Shown in pieces: positions 19,044-27,805 of a stretch of DNA of 43,640 nt; position 1 is the first letter of the stretch, and each line of letters begins with the position of its first letter. The notes under the pieces were generated by a model. That model worked only from the letters and a program-made list of their open reading frames with translations, had not been told where the DNA came from and did no database searches. The position numbers and the translations under genes were made by a program. The stretch lies in assembly GCA_012837765.1 (NCBI GenBank), contig DUQO01000061.1, forward strand, positions 1 through 43,640. The letters are read 5' to 3'. Source of the stretch: Mollicutes bacterium. Its GTDB lineage: Bacteria; Bacillota_I; Bacilli_A; RF39; UBA660.

Positions 19044-19751
19044 TTATAGACTATTTATATATTCGATGACAAGTGGTGCAAGAATAAGCAGTAATATTAG
19101 AGGTACAAAGAAAAATACTGAAAAAATACTTATTTTTGTTGGTATTTTTGATATTTCAGATTTTATATCCATCGTTTGTTTATCTCTTAAATAATCAAGT
19201 TGATTATACATAGTATCTAATATACTATTACCAAAAACATTAGATTGCATGATGTTTAAAATTATATTGTTAACTGTTTCGCTAGGAATTCGATATTGCA
19301 TATTTCCTAAAGCCTCAGACAGTGATTTACCAAACTTAACTTGATGCAATGTTTCTTTAAATTCATTTGAAATTTCAGAATTAATAAAAGTACAAGCTGT
19401 ATCTATAGCCATTTCAAGGTTGCGCCCAGACTCTATTGATAATGTTAAAACTTCAAAATAATAAAGAGCTTCACGTTCTAATTTAAATCCCCTTTTCTTT
19501 AAAGGTCTATCGATTGTTAAATATGTAATTCCAAGATAATAAACCGGGGTTAAAATAGGTGCTAAAACAAAGCCATTATCAACAAATAAAAAGATAAATA
19601 TAAAAAGTAATAATGATGTAAATAAACGTATGTTTAAAAATGAATTGGTACTTATTTTACGACTAATACCAAACAAATTTAATTTTTCATTTAACTTTTT
19701 AATATCTTCCTTACGATATAAATAATTAGCAATGCTTTGTCTAGATTTCAT
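19044..19751 (-). CDS. tadC: Tad secretion system inner-membrane protein TadC (type II secretion F family)
   Basis: T2SSF domain (YFEVLTLSIESGRNLEMAIDTACTF...FGKSLSEALGNMQYRIPSETVNNIILNIMQSNVFGNSI); follows tadB. Confidence 0.85.
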   Translation of the reverse strand: MKSRQSIANYLYRKEDIKKLNEKLNLFGISRKISTNSFLNIRLFTSLLLFIFIFLFVDNGFVLAPILTPVYYLGITYLTIDRPLKKRGFKLEREALYYFEVLTLSIESGRNLEMAIDTACTFINSEISNEFKETLHQVKFGKSLSEALGNMQYRIPSETVNNIILNIMQSNVFGNSILDTMYNQLDYLRDKQTMDIKSEISKIPTKISIFSVFFFVPLILLLILAPLVIEYINSL

Positions 19752-19755
19752 TGAA

Positions 19756-20754
19756 TCACAACCTTACTTTCATAACTTTTCTAACAAAAAAGGCATATAA
19801 AACATAAAACAACATCATACAAAACAAGATTATTAAACCTATCATATTTTCAAACAATGGATTAAAATATGTTGGATTTAATAGTAATATAATGCCAATA
19901 AAGACAAAAGGTAACGCTAATAAAATACGACTCATTGTTCTTGAACTAGCTGTTAAAGCTTTCAATTCAGCTTCTAACTTTCGCTTTCCAAATAACGAAC
20001 GTTCAATTGATGAAAAAACTTTAACAATGTTACCACCAGTTTTATTTAAAATAGTTAATGAAGATGTTATATAACTAATTTCTTCAACATTTACTCTCTC
20101 ATAAAAACGTTTAAATACTGTTTCAAATGACAAACCATAAGAAATTTCAGTATGCATTTTTCTAAACTCTTCTTTTATTGGACCTTCCATCTCATTCATT
20201 ACTATTTCTATTGCTTGCATTGTACTTTGTCCTGATTTAAAAGCATTATTTAACATTATAATAGCATTTAAAATGTCCTTTTCAATTCTCTTACGACGCA
20301 TATGTTTTTGATAAAGATTGTATAAATCAGGTGCAACAAAACCAACTATAATAACAATTATTATTTCAAATGGATTTGGTAACTCTAACTCTATAACGTT
20401 TGCAAAAAAGTCTATGAACAAAAATAATATAATAATAAATATTTTATTTGATACAAAATCAATAGCCTTTTTTTCATCAAGATAATCTATATATTTGTCA
20501 TATCGCCTACTGTATTTTTCAATAGGCTTTATTTTTATTAAAAACTTAGATAAACTTGTTATTATTTTATTATATAAAATACTTACACCATCAAATAAAG
20601 ATATCTGATCTTCTTTTAAAGCTTCAACGCTATATTTACCTATTCGTCTTGAAAGCTTTAAACTTAAATTAAACTTTAAAATGTATATAAAAGATGAAAG
20701 CAATACTAATATTACAATAATTTGTATTATCAATATAGAATCTAACTCTTTCAT
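19756..20754 (-). CDS. tadB: Tad secretion system inner-membrane protein TadB (type II secretion F family)
   Basis: T2SSF domain (LNNAFKSGQSTMQAIEIVMNEMEGPIKEEFRKMHTEISYGLSFETVFKRF), four TM segments. Confidence 0.88.
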   Translation of the reverse strand: MKELDSILIIQIIVILVLLSSFIYILKFNLSLKLSRRIGKYSVEALKEDQISLFDGVSILYNKIITSLSKFLIKIKPIEKYSRRYDKYIDYLDEKKAIDFVSNKIFIIILFLFIDFFANVIELELPNPFEIIIVIIVGFVAPDLYNLYQKHMRRKRIEKDILNAIIMLNNAFKSGQSTMQAIEIVMNEMEGPIKEEFRKMHTEISYGLSFETVFKRFYERVNVEEISYITSSLTILNKTGGNIVKVFSSIERSLFGKRKLEAELKALTASSRTMSRILLALPFVFIGIILLLNPTYFNPLFENMIGLIILFCMMLFYVLYAFFVRKVMKVRL

Positions 20755-20764
20755 TACATCACCT

Positions 20765-22102
20765 CTATTTTTTTATGTTTTCAAATATATCTTCGATTGA
20801 ATTAACGCCTCTTGCTTTTAATTTTTCGTATACTTTTGGTATATGGGTATAAAGAACAAATTCACCGTCGACATCCCCTCTACTTGTAAGACCCTTTTTG
20901 TTGAAGGCAAATATTTCCTTTAACTGAATTGTATCATTTTTAATTTCGGTAATCTCACAAATGCTAGTGATTTTTCTACGACCATCGTTTAACCTTTCAA
21001 CATGAACGATTAAGTCAATAGCATTTTTAATATATTCTCTTATAGCTTTAATAGGAATATCCATACCTGCCATTAAAATCATGGTCTCAAGCCTATTTAA
21101 AGCATCAGATGGACTATTAGCATGTAGTGTTGTTAAAGAACCATCATGCCCAGTATTCATAGCTTGTAACATGTCGAAAGCTTCTTCACCACGTACTTCT
21201 CCAACAATAATACGATCTGGGCGCATACGCAATGAATTTATTACTAAATCACGAATTGTAACCTCGCCTTCACCTTCATAATTGGTAAGTCTTGTTTCAA
21301 GACCAACAACATGGGTTTGTTTAAGACGAAGTTCAGCAGCATCTTCAATTGTAACAATACGTTCATCATTACCAATAAATGATGATAATACATTTAAGAT
21401 AGATGTTTTTCCAGAACCAGTACCACCTGAAATTATAATGTTTAATTTACCAATAACTGCTGCTTCTAGAAAACGAGCCATATATGGAGTTAAGGTTCCA
21501 TTTCTTATAAAATCTTCAACCGATTGTAAATTAGTCTTAAACTTACGAATAGTAAGAACAGGACCTTTAATAGATAAAGGTGGCACAACAGCATTGATAC
21601 GAGAACCATCTTTTAATCTAGCATCGACCATTGGATGAGCAGTATCGATAGTTCTGCCTAAAGGTTGAACTATCTTTTGAATAGTTCTTAAAATATGTTC
21701 TTCATTAATGAATGAAATAGAATTATCTTTTACAACACGACCATCTACTTCAACATATACTTCATTTATTCCGTTTACCATTATTTCAGTTACATTATCA
21801 TCATCTAACAATTCTGTAATAGGTCCATATCCATTTATTTCATTGTCAATTAAGTTAAATATATGAGACCTCTCAAGATTTGTTAAATCATATCCTTCTA
21901 AAACCAAATCTATTTCATCGTTAATATATTGTCTTAAGTTTTTATTATTTGGGATTTTGTTATCAATTAGGTTTTGAATAATACGGTCACGTAACTTATC
22001 TAATAATTCTTTATCCTTAAACACTTCATAATCAGAAAGAACAGGCATTTTTGCATCTTGTTTTTTTATGTCAAAAATATCTACTAACTTCTTCTTAGTC
22101 AT
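20765..22102 (-). CDS. tadA: Tad/CpaF-type secretion ATPase TadA
   Basis: Walker [62 protein letters not shown]. Confidence 0.95.
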   Translation of the reverse strand: MTKKKLVDIFDIKKQDAKMPVLSDYEVFKDKELLDKLRDRIIQNLIDNKIPNNKNLRQYINDEIDLVLEGYDLTNLERSHIFNLIDNEINGYGPITELLDDDNVTEIMVNGINEVYVEVDGRVVKDNSISFINEEHILRTIQKIVQPLGRTIDTAHPMVDARLKDGSRINAVVPPLSIKGPVLTIRKFKTNLQSVEDFIRNGTLTPYMARFLEAAVIGKLNIIISGGTGSGKTSILNVLSSFIGNDERIVTIEDAAELRLKQTHVVGLETRLTNYEGEGEVTIRDLVINSLRMRPDRIIVGEVRGEEAFDMLQAMNTGHDGSLTTLHANSPSDALNRLETMILMAGMDIPIKAIREYIKNAIDLIVHVERLNDGRRKITSICEITEIKNDTIQLKEIFAFNKKGLTSRGDVDGEFVLYTHIPKVYEKLKARGVNSIEDIFENIKK

Positions 22103-22868
22103 TTATATCACCATCTTTTCCAATAAGACGTTTAGCTATTTTAAGAAACTTCTCTACTTCCTTTTTCTTTTGTGATTTTACCTTTTTGTTTAAGATAGGA
22201 ATCTCACCATTTATAACATAATGATCAATATTATTCATATGAAATTGTTGTCCGATTGTATAATCAATATTAGTTTTAATTATGTTTTTAATATCAAATG
22301 GAGTAAAAAAATCTTTATCAGTATTTATTGCATTATTTAAAACAACATAATAATTATCTATTTCAGAATCCTTAAATATTGCAATAAGAGATTTCATGTT
22401 TTTAAGATCAATTGGATCATTACTTAACAATAATAATATATCATCTGTTTTATCAAGTGCTGTTAAATTTACATCATTTAAAATGTGAGATGTATCAATC
22501 AACACTATATCATAACGACTAATAGCATTAACAAGAACAATTTCAACGTATTTACTACTAATTTTACTACCTTGTCTTGGATCTTTAGGACATGATAAAA
22601 CATCAATATTATCGTTATACTTAGAAACATAATCATTAAATTCTGTAAACCTATTATTGTTTAAATCATCGATTAAATTATAAATATCCTTTTTGGAATC
22701 AACATTCAAAGAAACTGCAATTCCACCGCTATATAAATCTAAATCAATAATTAAAACCCTTTTATTAAGATTGTGAAATGTACCCGCTAAATTAATAGTG
22801 AAAATTGTTTTACCAACACCACCCTTGGTTGAAAAAACAGTTATAATTTTCCCCTTTTTAGATGCCAT
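22095..22868 (-). CDS. tadZ: TadZ/CpaE-like MinD-family ATPase
   Basis: Deviant Walker A FSTKGGVGKTIFTINLAGTF; located upstream of tadA in a Tad cluster. Confidence 0.82.
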   Translation of the reverse strand: MASKKGKIITVFSTKGGVGKTIFTINLAGTFHNLNKRVLIIDLDLYSGGIAVSLNVDSKKDIYNLIDDLNNNRFTEFNDYVSKYNDNIDVLSCPKDPRQGSKISSKYVEIVLVNAISRYDIVLIDTSHILNDVNLTALDKTDDILLLLSNDPIDLKNMKSLIAIFKDSEIDNYYVVLNNAINTDKDFFTPFDIKNIIKTNIDYTIGQQFHMNNIDHYVINGEIPILNKKVKSQKKKEVEKFLKIAKRLIGKDGDIND

Positions 22869-22872
22869 TTTA

Positions 22873-23253
22873 CTACCCCTTTTCTATAATTATTTTATCA
22901 TTTTCAATATAACCAATATAATTGGCAGATAAATAATAAAAATTAAAATCTATTGCTTTACCAAAAACACTATCAATTGTTTTGGAAATATTTAAAATAA
23001 TTTTGTTGTCCTCAATTATTAGTTTATATGAATCAATATCTTTATCATTTTTATAAATTAAATCAATCATTTTATCTCTAACGTCTTCCTCTTCAATATG
23101 TTCTAAACCATATTTTAAAACCATTCGACTAAGATTATTTAACTTATTAGAACGGTAAAAACTATGCCCCATATCGATTGCAAAAGCTGCTAGTGCAATA
23201 AAAATAGGAATAAAAATAATAAAAAGAATTAATATTTGACCCCTTCTATTCAC
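22873..23253 (-). CDS. TadG/TadE-like pseudopilin
   Basis: MNRRGQILILFIIFIPIFIALAAFAIDMGHSFYRSNKLNNLSRM; GTG start; overlaps the end of the tadE-like gene. Confidence 0.75.
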   Translation of the reverse strand: MNRRGQILILFIIFIPIFIALAAFAIDMGHSFYRSNKLNNLSRMVLKYGLEHIEEEDVRDKMIDLIYKNDKDIDSYKLIIEDNKIILNISKTIDSVFGKAIDFNFYYLSANYIGYIENDKIIIEKG

Positions 23254-23599
23254 TATGAATCACTCTACTTACTTCAATAATATAAGGATCAGGTATTGCA
23301 ATACCTAAACCAGGTGTTAAAACATCAATTTCAAGACTTAATTTTATTATCGTATTTACTTCCTTACGTTCAACACTTAAATTAAGTGGTATATCATAAT
23401 TTTTCTTTAATTCAAGTTCTATTTTTTCCGTACTAAGTTTATCGTTTTTAATAAAATCAACAACCTCATTAGAAATACTTTCTAACCTATTTTTTTCATA
23501 AATTATCCTACCAAAATCGATGATACCTAAAAAGAGCATTAGAAAAACAGGTAAAATAAGAATAAATTCTAACAACGCTTGCCCTTTATTAGATCTCAC
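23246..23599 (-). CDS. TadE-like pseudopilin
   Basis: SNKGQALLEFILILPVFLMLFLGIIDFGRIIYEKNRLESISNE = TadE-like motif. GTG at 23599 with GGGGTGG SD; the track start at 23641 lies upstream of the -10. Confidence 0.82.
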   Translation of the reverse strand: MRSNKGQALLEFILILPVFLMLFLGIIDFGRIIYEKNRLESISNEVVDFIKNDKLSTEKIELELKKNYDIPLNLSVERKEVNTIIKLSLEIDVLTPGLGIAIPDPYIIEVSRVIHSE

Positions 23600-23627
23600 A
23601 CTACCACCCCTATTATCTACTATAAAA

Positions 23628-23656
23628 ATTATATCAAACATTAGTTAAATAAACAA
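23628..23656 (-). promoter_or_regulatory. Promoter of the tad operon
   Basis: Minus strand TTGTTT (23656-23651), 17 nt, TATAAT (23633-23628) with TGA extended -10. Confidence 0.65.
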
Positions 23657-23704
23657 GAAAAATGATGTTTTAGATATCTTTTTGTAACATTTGATTTAAG
23701 GTGA

Positions 23705-23735
23705 TAAAAAACTCACAATTTGTGAGCTTTATTTT
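23705..23735 (-). terminator. Terminator downstream of the 23761-24378 gene
   Basis: GCTCACAAATTGTGAG hairpin followed by TTTTTTAT on the minus strand. Confidence 0.65.
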
Positions 23736-23760
23736 ATATCATAATACTAATATTTATATT

Positions 23761-24366
23761 TTATTTACCACTATTCATAAATAATGTAACAGCTACTAAA
23801 ATTACTCCTATAACTAATAATACAATTATAACAGTACCTAAACTATCTGGATTATCAATAGCTGATTTAACAATTGAGGCAGTCAATATATAATCTGAAC
23901 AATGATCTATTTTAAATTCAGCAAACCCGTTTTTAACAATTAAATTATCATCTATAAACTCTAATTTATTAGTTTCTTCATTAAAATAATATAAGTATAA
24001 TTTTTCACCATCGGCAAATTTATCTTCTACATTTACTTTTATAGTTGCAGTACTTGGTAAATCCCCATGATATTTAAATGATAACTGCTTAGTTTTTATA
24101 TCAAATAAATAATTTTTATATTTATCATATATTTTTGATTTATAGTCAATATCTAAATCAAAATGAATATCATCTCGATATTTTTCCTTATCAAATTGCC
24201 ATGAATGTAAAAAATTACCTCTTTCATCTTCAACTATATAAATTATATTTTCATTAGTTACCGTTTTATATGTGTTTGCTGTCATCGCTACTACATCAGG
24301 TATTGATATCGTGCTAAAAGCAAATACAAAAAAACTTGCAAACAAATAAGTTAATATTTTTTTCAT
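23761..24366 (-). CDS. Secreted protein with C-terminal TM anchor, unknown function
   Basis: Signal peptide MKKILTYLFASFFVFAFSTISIPDVVAM, beta-rich ectodomain, C-terminal TVIIVLLVIGVILVAVTLFMNSGK; immediately upstream of the tad operon. Confidence 0.65.
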   Translation of the reverse strand: MKKILTYLFASFFVFAFSTISIPDVVAMTANTYKTVTNENIIYIVEDERGNFLHSWQFDKEKYRDDIHFDLDIDYKSKIYDKYKNYLFDIKTKQLSFKYHGDLPSTATIKVNVEDKFADGEKLYLYYFNEETNKLEFIDDNLIVKNGFAEFKIDHCSDYILTASIVKSAIDNPDSLGTVIIVLLVIGVILVAVTLFMNSGK

Positions 24367-24392
24367 GTCTGCCTCCATATATTATTTATTCA

Positions 24393-25046
24393 TTACAGAA
24401 GGAATAAAAACAAAAAGGAATTATATATTAAATGTATAAAAATAGATACAAATATATTATTGGTTTTCCTATAAGCATAAGCTATTACAATACCAAAAGA
24501 TGATATTGGTGCAAATAAAGCAATAAATTCTAGTATATTAGATAAATCTCCTATGATATGGAAAAAACCAAAAATACATCCACTTAAAACTATAAACAAC
24601 CATTTAACTGGAATTAAATCTTTTAATATCTTACGAAAAACTATTTCTTCAACAAATGGTGTATAAATTATTGTTACAAAAGTAACATATAACGGAAATA
24701 CTTGAAAAGCATTTGATATTAAATTAGTACCTGATGGTTTAGCATCTACAATTAAAATAGTTGAAAATCTTGCAACACTATATGCAATCAGACCAAAGAT
24801 AAAATATTTCAAAGTAAGAAAAATATATTTTTTCGGTTTTTTAAAATATTTTCTAAAGTCCTTTTTTATTACATTCCAATTTAACAATGTTAAAATTGTG
24901 ATTAGTAAAGCTCCTATTACATAATATCCAATAATGAGATTACGAGCCCCTTCTACATCTCCTACTTCTGGAATCCCTAAAATTCCAACCGTAACATAAA
25001 GAAATATTAAAATAATATTTATAATAAAATAAATCCTTTTTTTCAC
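24393..25046 (-). CDS. CPBP-family intramembrane metalloprotease
   Basis: FVEEIVFRKIL (EExxxR) and FGFFHIIGDL, FIHLIYN motifs of the CPBP/Abi family; GTG start with GGAGG SD. Confidence 0.85.
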   Translation of the reverse strand: MKKRIYFIINIILIFLYVTVGILGIPEVGDVEGARNLIIGYYVIGALLITILTLLNWNVIKKDFRKYFKKPKKYIFLTLKYFIFGLIAYSVARFSTILIVDAKPSGTNLISNAFQVFPLYVTFVTIIYTPFVEEIVFRKILKDLIPVKWLFIVLSGCIFGFFHIIGDLSNILEFIALFAPISSFGIVIAYAYRKTNNIFVSIFIHLIYNSFLFLFLL

Positions 25047-25143
25047 AGTACTAACGCCTCCTATACTATGAACTATTCTATAGATAGTATAGCAAAAAAA
25101 AAGATCATATACAATTATATAAACTTTTTTGTGTAAAGAAAAA

Positions 25144-25159
25144 AGAGAGATGACTCTCT
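25144..25159 (-). terminator. Terminator of the 12-codon gene
   Basis: AGAGAG-TCAT-CTCTCT followed by TTTTTTCTTT on the minus strand. Confidence 0.7.
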
Positions 25160-25188
25160 ATTCTTTCTTAGCATTTTATAATCATCGA

Positions 25189-25227
25189 TTATAAAAACCA
25201 GAAAAACTTCCTTAAAAAATCTAACAT
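25189..25227 (-). CDS. 12-codon microprotein MLDFLRKFFWFL (unannotated)
   Basis: ATG at 25227..25225 with GAGGAGG SD 8 nt upstream, TAA at 25191..25189, own promoter and terminator. Not in the ORF track because of length. Confidence 0.55.
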   Translation of the reverse strand: MLDFLRKFFWFL

Positions 25228-25262
25228 GTTAAATTCCTCCTCTTCGTTCTTATCATACTACT

Positions 25263-25291
25263 AATATATCACAATTATTTAGGTATAACAA
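25263..25291 (-). promoter_or_regulatory. Promoter of the 12-codon gene
   Basis: Minus strand TTGTTA (25291-25286), 17 nt, TATATT (25268-25263) with TGA extended -10. Confidence 0.6.
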
Positions 25292-25328
25292 TTTACAAGG
25301 GGTAGACATGTAAAAATATACACTATTT

Positions 25329-25538
25329 TTATTCACTTTGTTCTTCTTGTCCAACTGCTTTCTTTCCTTTATAAAAACCACATTCAGGACATACACGATG
25401 TGCTCTTATTTCAGCTCCACAGTTAGGGCATTTTATTGTACCATTAGCTTCTATCTTATAATGAGTACGACGCATTCTTTTTCTAGTTTTACTTACTTTT
25501 CTAAATGGAACAGCAAATAATTGAATATTCATTTTCAT
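25329..25538 (-). CDS. rpmF: 50S ribosomal protein L32 (zinc-ribbon type)
   Basis: AVPFRKVSKTRKRMRRTHYKI...CPNCGAEIRAHRVCPECGFYKGK. Confidence 0.96.
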   Translation of the reverse strand: MKMNIQLFAVPFRKVSKTRKRMRRTHYKIEANGTIKCPNCGAEIRAHRVCPECGFYKGKKAVGQEEQSE

Positions 25539-25555
25539 CTGTACTTCACTCCTCT

Positions 25556-26035
25556 CTAATCATCAAGTAGATCTCTTAATTTTTCTAATCTAGGATCTAT
25601 TTCAGCATTTTTTTCCTCTTCACTGAGTAGTCTCCAACCATCACCTTCTAATTTAATGTTTTCACACTTAGAACAAGTAACTTTTGTTGGAATCTCTACT
25701 ACAATATTTTGCCATATTATTGGCATAATATCAAGGGTATTGTCAATTATTTTTAAAGATTCTTCATTTTCTTCCCCTGTTTGATCTATTGTTTCATCTA
25801 TTTTTACTTCAAAGGGGAATACTACATCATCTAATGAAATAGAACACGGTAAAATCATTTCACCGCTTAATTTTAATTCAACAGAATAGAAATCTTCATC
25901 AGAATAAATATTGCCATCAACTTTTATTGGACTTAAACTTCTAATATCAGTGTTTTCATAATAGGTTTTATCAAGTGTTATGACATTATCAATAACTAAT
26001 TCGTTATTTTTAATTTCAGATAAATCTATTTTCAT
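25556..26035 (-). CDS. YceD/DUF177 family protein
   Basis: CxxC motif TKVTCSKCENIKLEGDGWRLLSEEE; directly upstream of rpmF as in many bacteria. Confidence 0.85.
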   Translation of the reverse strand: MKIDLSEIKNNELVIDNVITLDKTYYENTDIRSLSPIKVDGNIYSDEDFYSVELKLSGEMILPCSISLDDVVFPFEVKIDETIDQTGEENEESLKIIDNTLDIMPIIWQNIVVEIPTKVTCSKCENIKLEGDGWRLLSEEEKNAEIDPRLEKLRDLLDD

Positions 26036-26132
26036 AATTATTCCCTCTCTAATTGCAATATAATACTATCACAATTTATAATTATATACAATATATCATC
26101 AACATTTGTTATAATGTTGATGAGGTGGTTTT

Positions 26133-27302
26133 ATGAAAGCTGTTGGTATTATAGCTGAATACAATCCGTTCCATAACGGACATCTATATCATCTAAATAA
26201 GGTAAAAGAAATGTTTCCTAATGATATTATTGTTGTAGTGTTAGGTGGTCATTTTACACAAAGAGGAGAACCAAGTATTATCAATAAGTGGAACAAAACA
26301 GATATAACATTAAAACATGGAGCTGATATTGTTATTGAATTACCTTACCCCTTTGCTACTCAATCAGCTGATTTTTTTGCGAAAGGTTCTATTCAAATTC
26401 TAAAAGAAATGAAAGTTTCTCATCTTGTATTTGGAAGCGAATCAAATGATATAGAAAAATTAACTAAACTAGCAATGACACAATTAGAAAATAGCGAATA
26501 TCAAAATCTTATAAAGAAGTATTTAGATGAAGGAACTAATTACCCTACAGCTCTATCTAAATCACTTGCTAATATTACTAATACTTCAGTTGATACACCA
26601 AATGATATATTAGGAATTTCATATATTAGAGAAATTAAAAGACAAAAGGCTGACATTTTACCTATTAGTATTAAAAGAACTAATGATTATCATGATACTA
26701 ATATAGATAGCAATATCACCAGTGCTACAAGTATTAGAGAAGCTCTTAAGAACAAAAAAGATATCATAAATACTGTTCCTCTTGAAACATATGAATATTT
26801 ACAAAACAATATTTTTAATATAGATGATTATTTTCCTTTTTTAAAATATCAAATTTTGATAAACTTTAACAATTTACATATATTTCAAACTGTTGATGAA
26901 GGCATCGAAAATAGAATAAAAAAATATATTATAGAATCTCAAAGCTTAGATGAACTAATATCTAAAATAAAAACCAAAAGATATACTTATAATAAAATAA
27001 GAAGAATGCTAACTCATATAATGTGTAATTTTACTAAAGAAGAAGCGAGTAATTTTAAAGATATAACTTATCTTAGAATATTAGGTTTTAGCAAAAAAGG
27101 ACAAACATATTTAAATAGCATTAAGAAAAAAATAAATTTGCCCCTTGTCACAAAGTTTAGTAAAGATAATGATAAGATGCTTGATTTAGAATTTAGAACC
27201 ACTTGCGTTTATTCATCCATTCTAAATGAAAATGAAAAAAGAAAAATAATTGAAATGGAATATAAAAACAGTCCTATAATAATAGATAAAAACGGTTTAT
27301 AA
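26133..27302 (+). CDS. tmcAL: tRNA(Met) cytidine acetate ligase
   Basis: KAVGIIAEYNPFHNGHLYHLNKVKE...VLGGHFTQRGEPSIINKWNKTDITLKHGADIVIELPYPFATQSADFFAKGS; TmcAL/YlbM signature. Confidence 0.94.
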   Translation: MKAVGIIAEYNPFHNGHLYHLNKVKEMFPNDIIVVVLGGHFTQRGEPSIINKWNKTDITLKHGADIVIELPYPFATQSADFFAKGSIQILKEMKVSHLVFGSESNDIEKLTKLAMTQLENSEYQNLIKKYLDEGTNYPTALSKSLANITNTSVDTPNDILGISYIREIKRQKADILPISIKRTNDYHDTNIDSNITSATSIREALKNKKDIINTVPLETYEYLQNNIFNIDDYFPFLKYQILINFNNLHIFQTVDEGIENRIKKYIIESQSLDELISKIKTKRYTYNKIRRMLTHIMCNFTKEEASNFKDITYLRILGFSKKGQTYLNSIKKKINLPLVTKFSKDNDKMLDLEFRTTCVYSSILNENEKRKIIEMEYKNSPIIIDKNGL

Positions 27303-27313
27303 CAAACCGTTTT
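27288..27313. terminator. Bidirectional terminator between tmcAL and hsp20
   Basis: AAAACGGTTT-ATAAC-AAACCGTTTT hairpin. Confidence 0.75.
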
Positions 27314-27701
27314 ATTGTATTTCAATGCTTTTCTTACGAGAACTTTTATCATCTGATTTAGGAAATGTTACTGTTAACAATCCATCATTAAATTGAGCAT
27401 TAATTTGTGTATCATCAATATCTCCTATATAGAATGATCTTTGATATTCACCATAAAACCTTTCTCTTCTAATATATTCTTTATCTTCTTTTGTTTCATC
27501 CTTTTTAGCAGATATTGTTAAATAACCATCTTTATAATCAACCATAATATTTTCTTTTTTAAAACCTGGTATTTCAATCTCCATATTATAAAGATCATCT
27601 TTTTCAAATATATCAACTTTCATTATATTATTTTTAGATATTGGTAACTCAAGAAAATCATCTAAAAGACTATTAAAAAAATGTTTTGGCATTAAATTCA
27701 T
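27312..27701 (-). CDS. Hsp20/alpha-crystallin small heat-shock protein
   Basis: DLYNMEIEIPGFKKENIMVDYKDGYLTISAKKDE...RRERFYGEYQRSFYIGDIDDTQINAQFNDGLLTVTFPK. Confidence 0.93.
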   Translation of the reverse strand: MNLMPKHFFNSLLDDFLELPISKNNIMKVDIFEKDDLYNMEIEIPGFKKENIMVDYKDGYLTISAKKDETKEDKEYIRRERFYGEYQRSFYIGDIDDTQINAQFNDGLLTVTFPKSDDKSSRKKSIEIQ

Positions 27702-27775
27702 ATTTTCTCTCCTTTCGATATTATTATATACTCATAAATGAAAATAATACTGTACTAATATTTTATATAATGTAA

Positions 27776-27805
27776 AAAAAGATCAAAAATTATTTTGATC
27801 TTTTT
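27776..27805 (-). terminator. Terminator of the LTA-synthase-like gene
   Basis: AAAAAGATCAAAA-(4 nt)-TTTTGATCTTTTT hairpin. Confidence 0.75.

Noticed and set aside
21081-21638. Plus-strand ORFs inside tadA
   Set aside because: Antisense to the TadA ATPase; no independent evidence.
23600-23641. Track start of the TadE-like ORF at 23641
   Set aside because: This start is upstream of the inferred -10 (23633-23628); GTG at 23599 with a GGGGTGG SD fits better.
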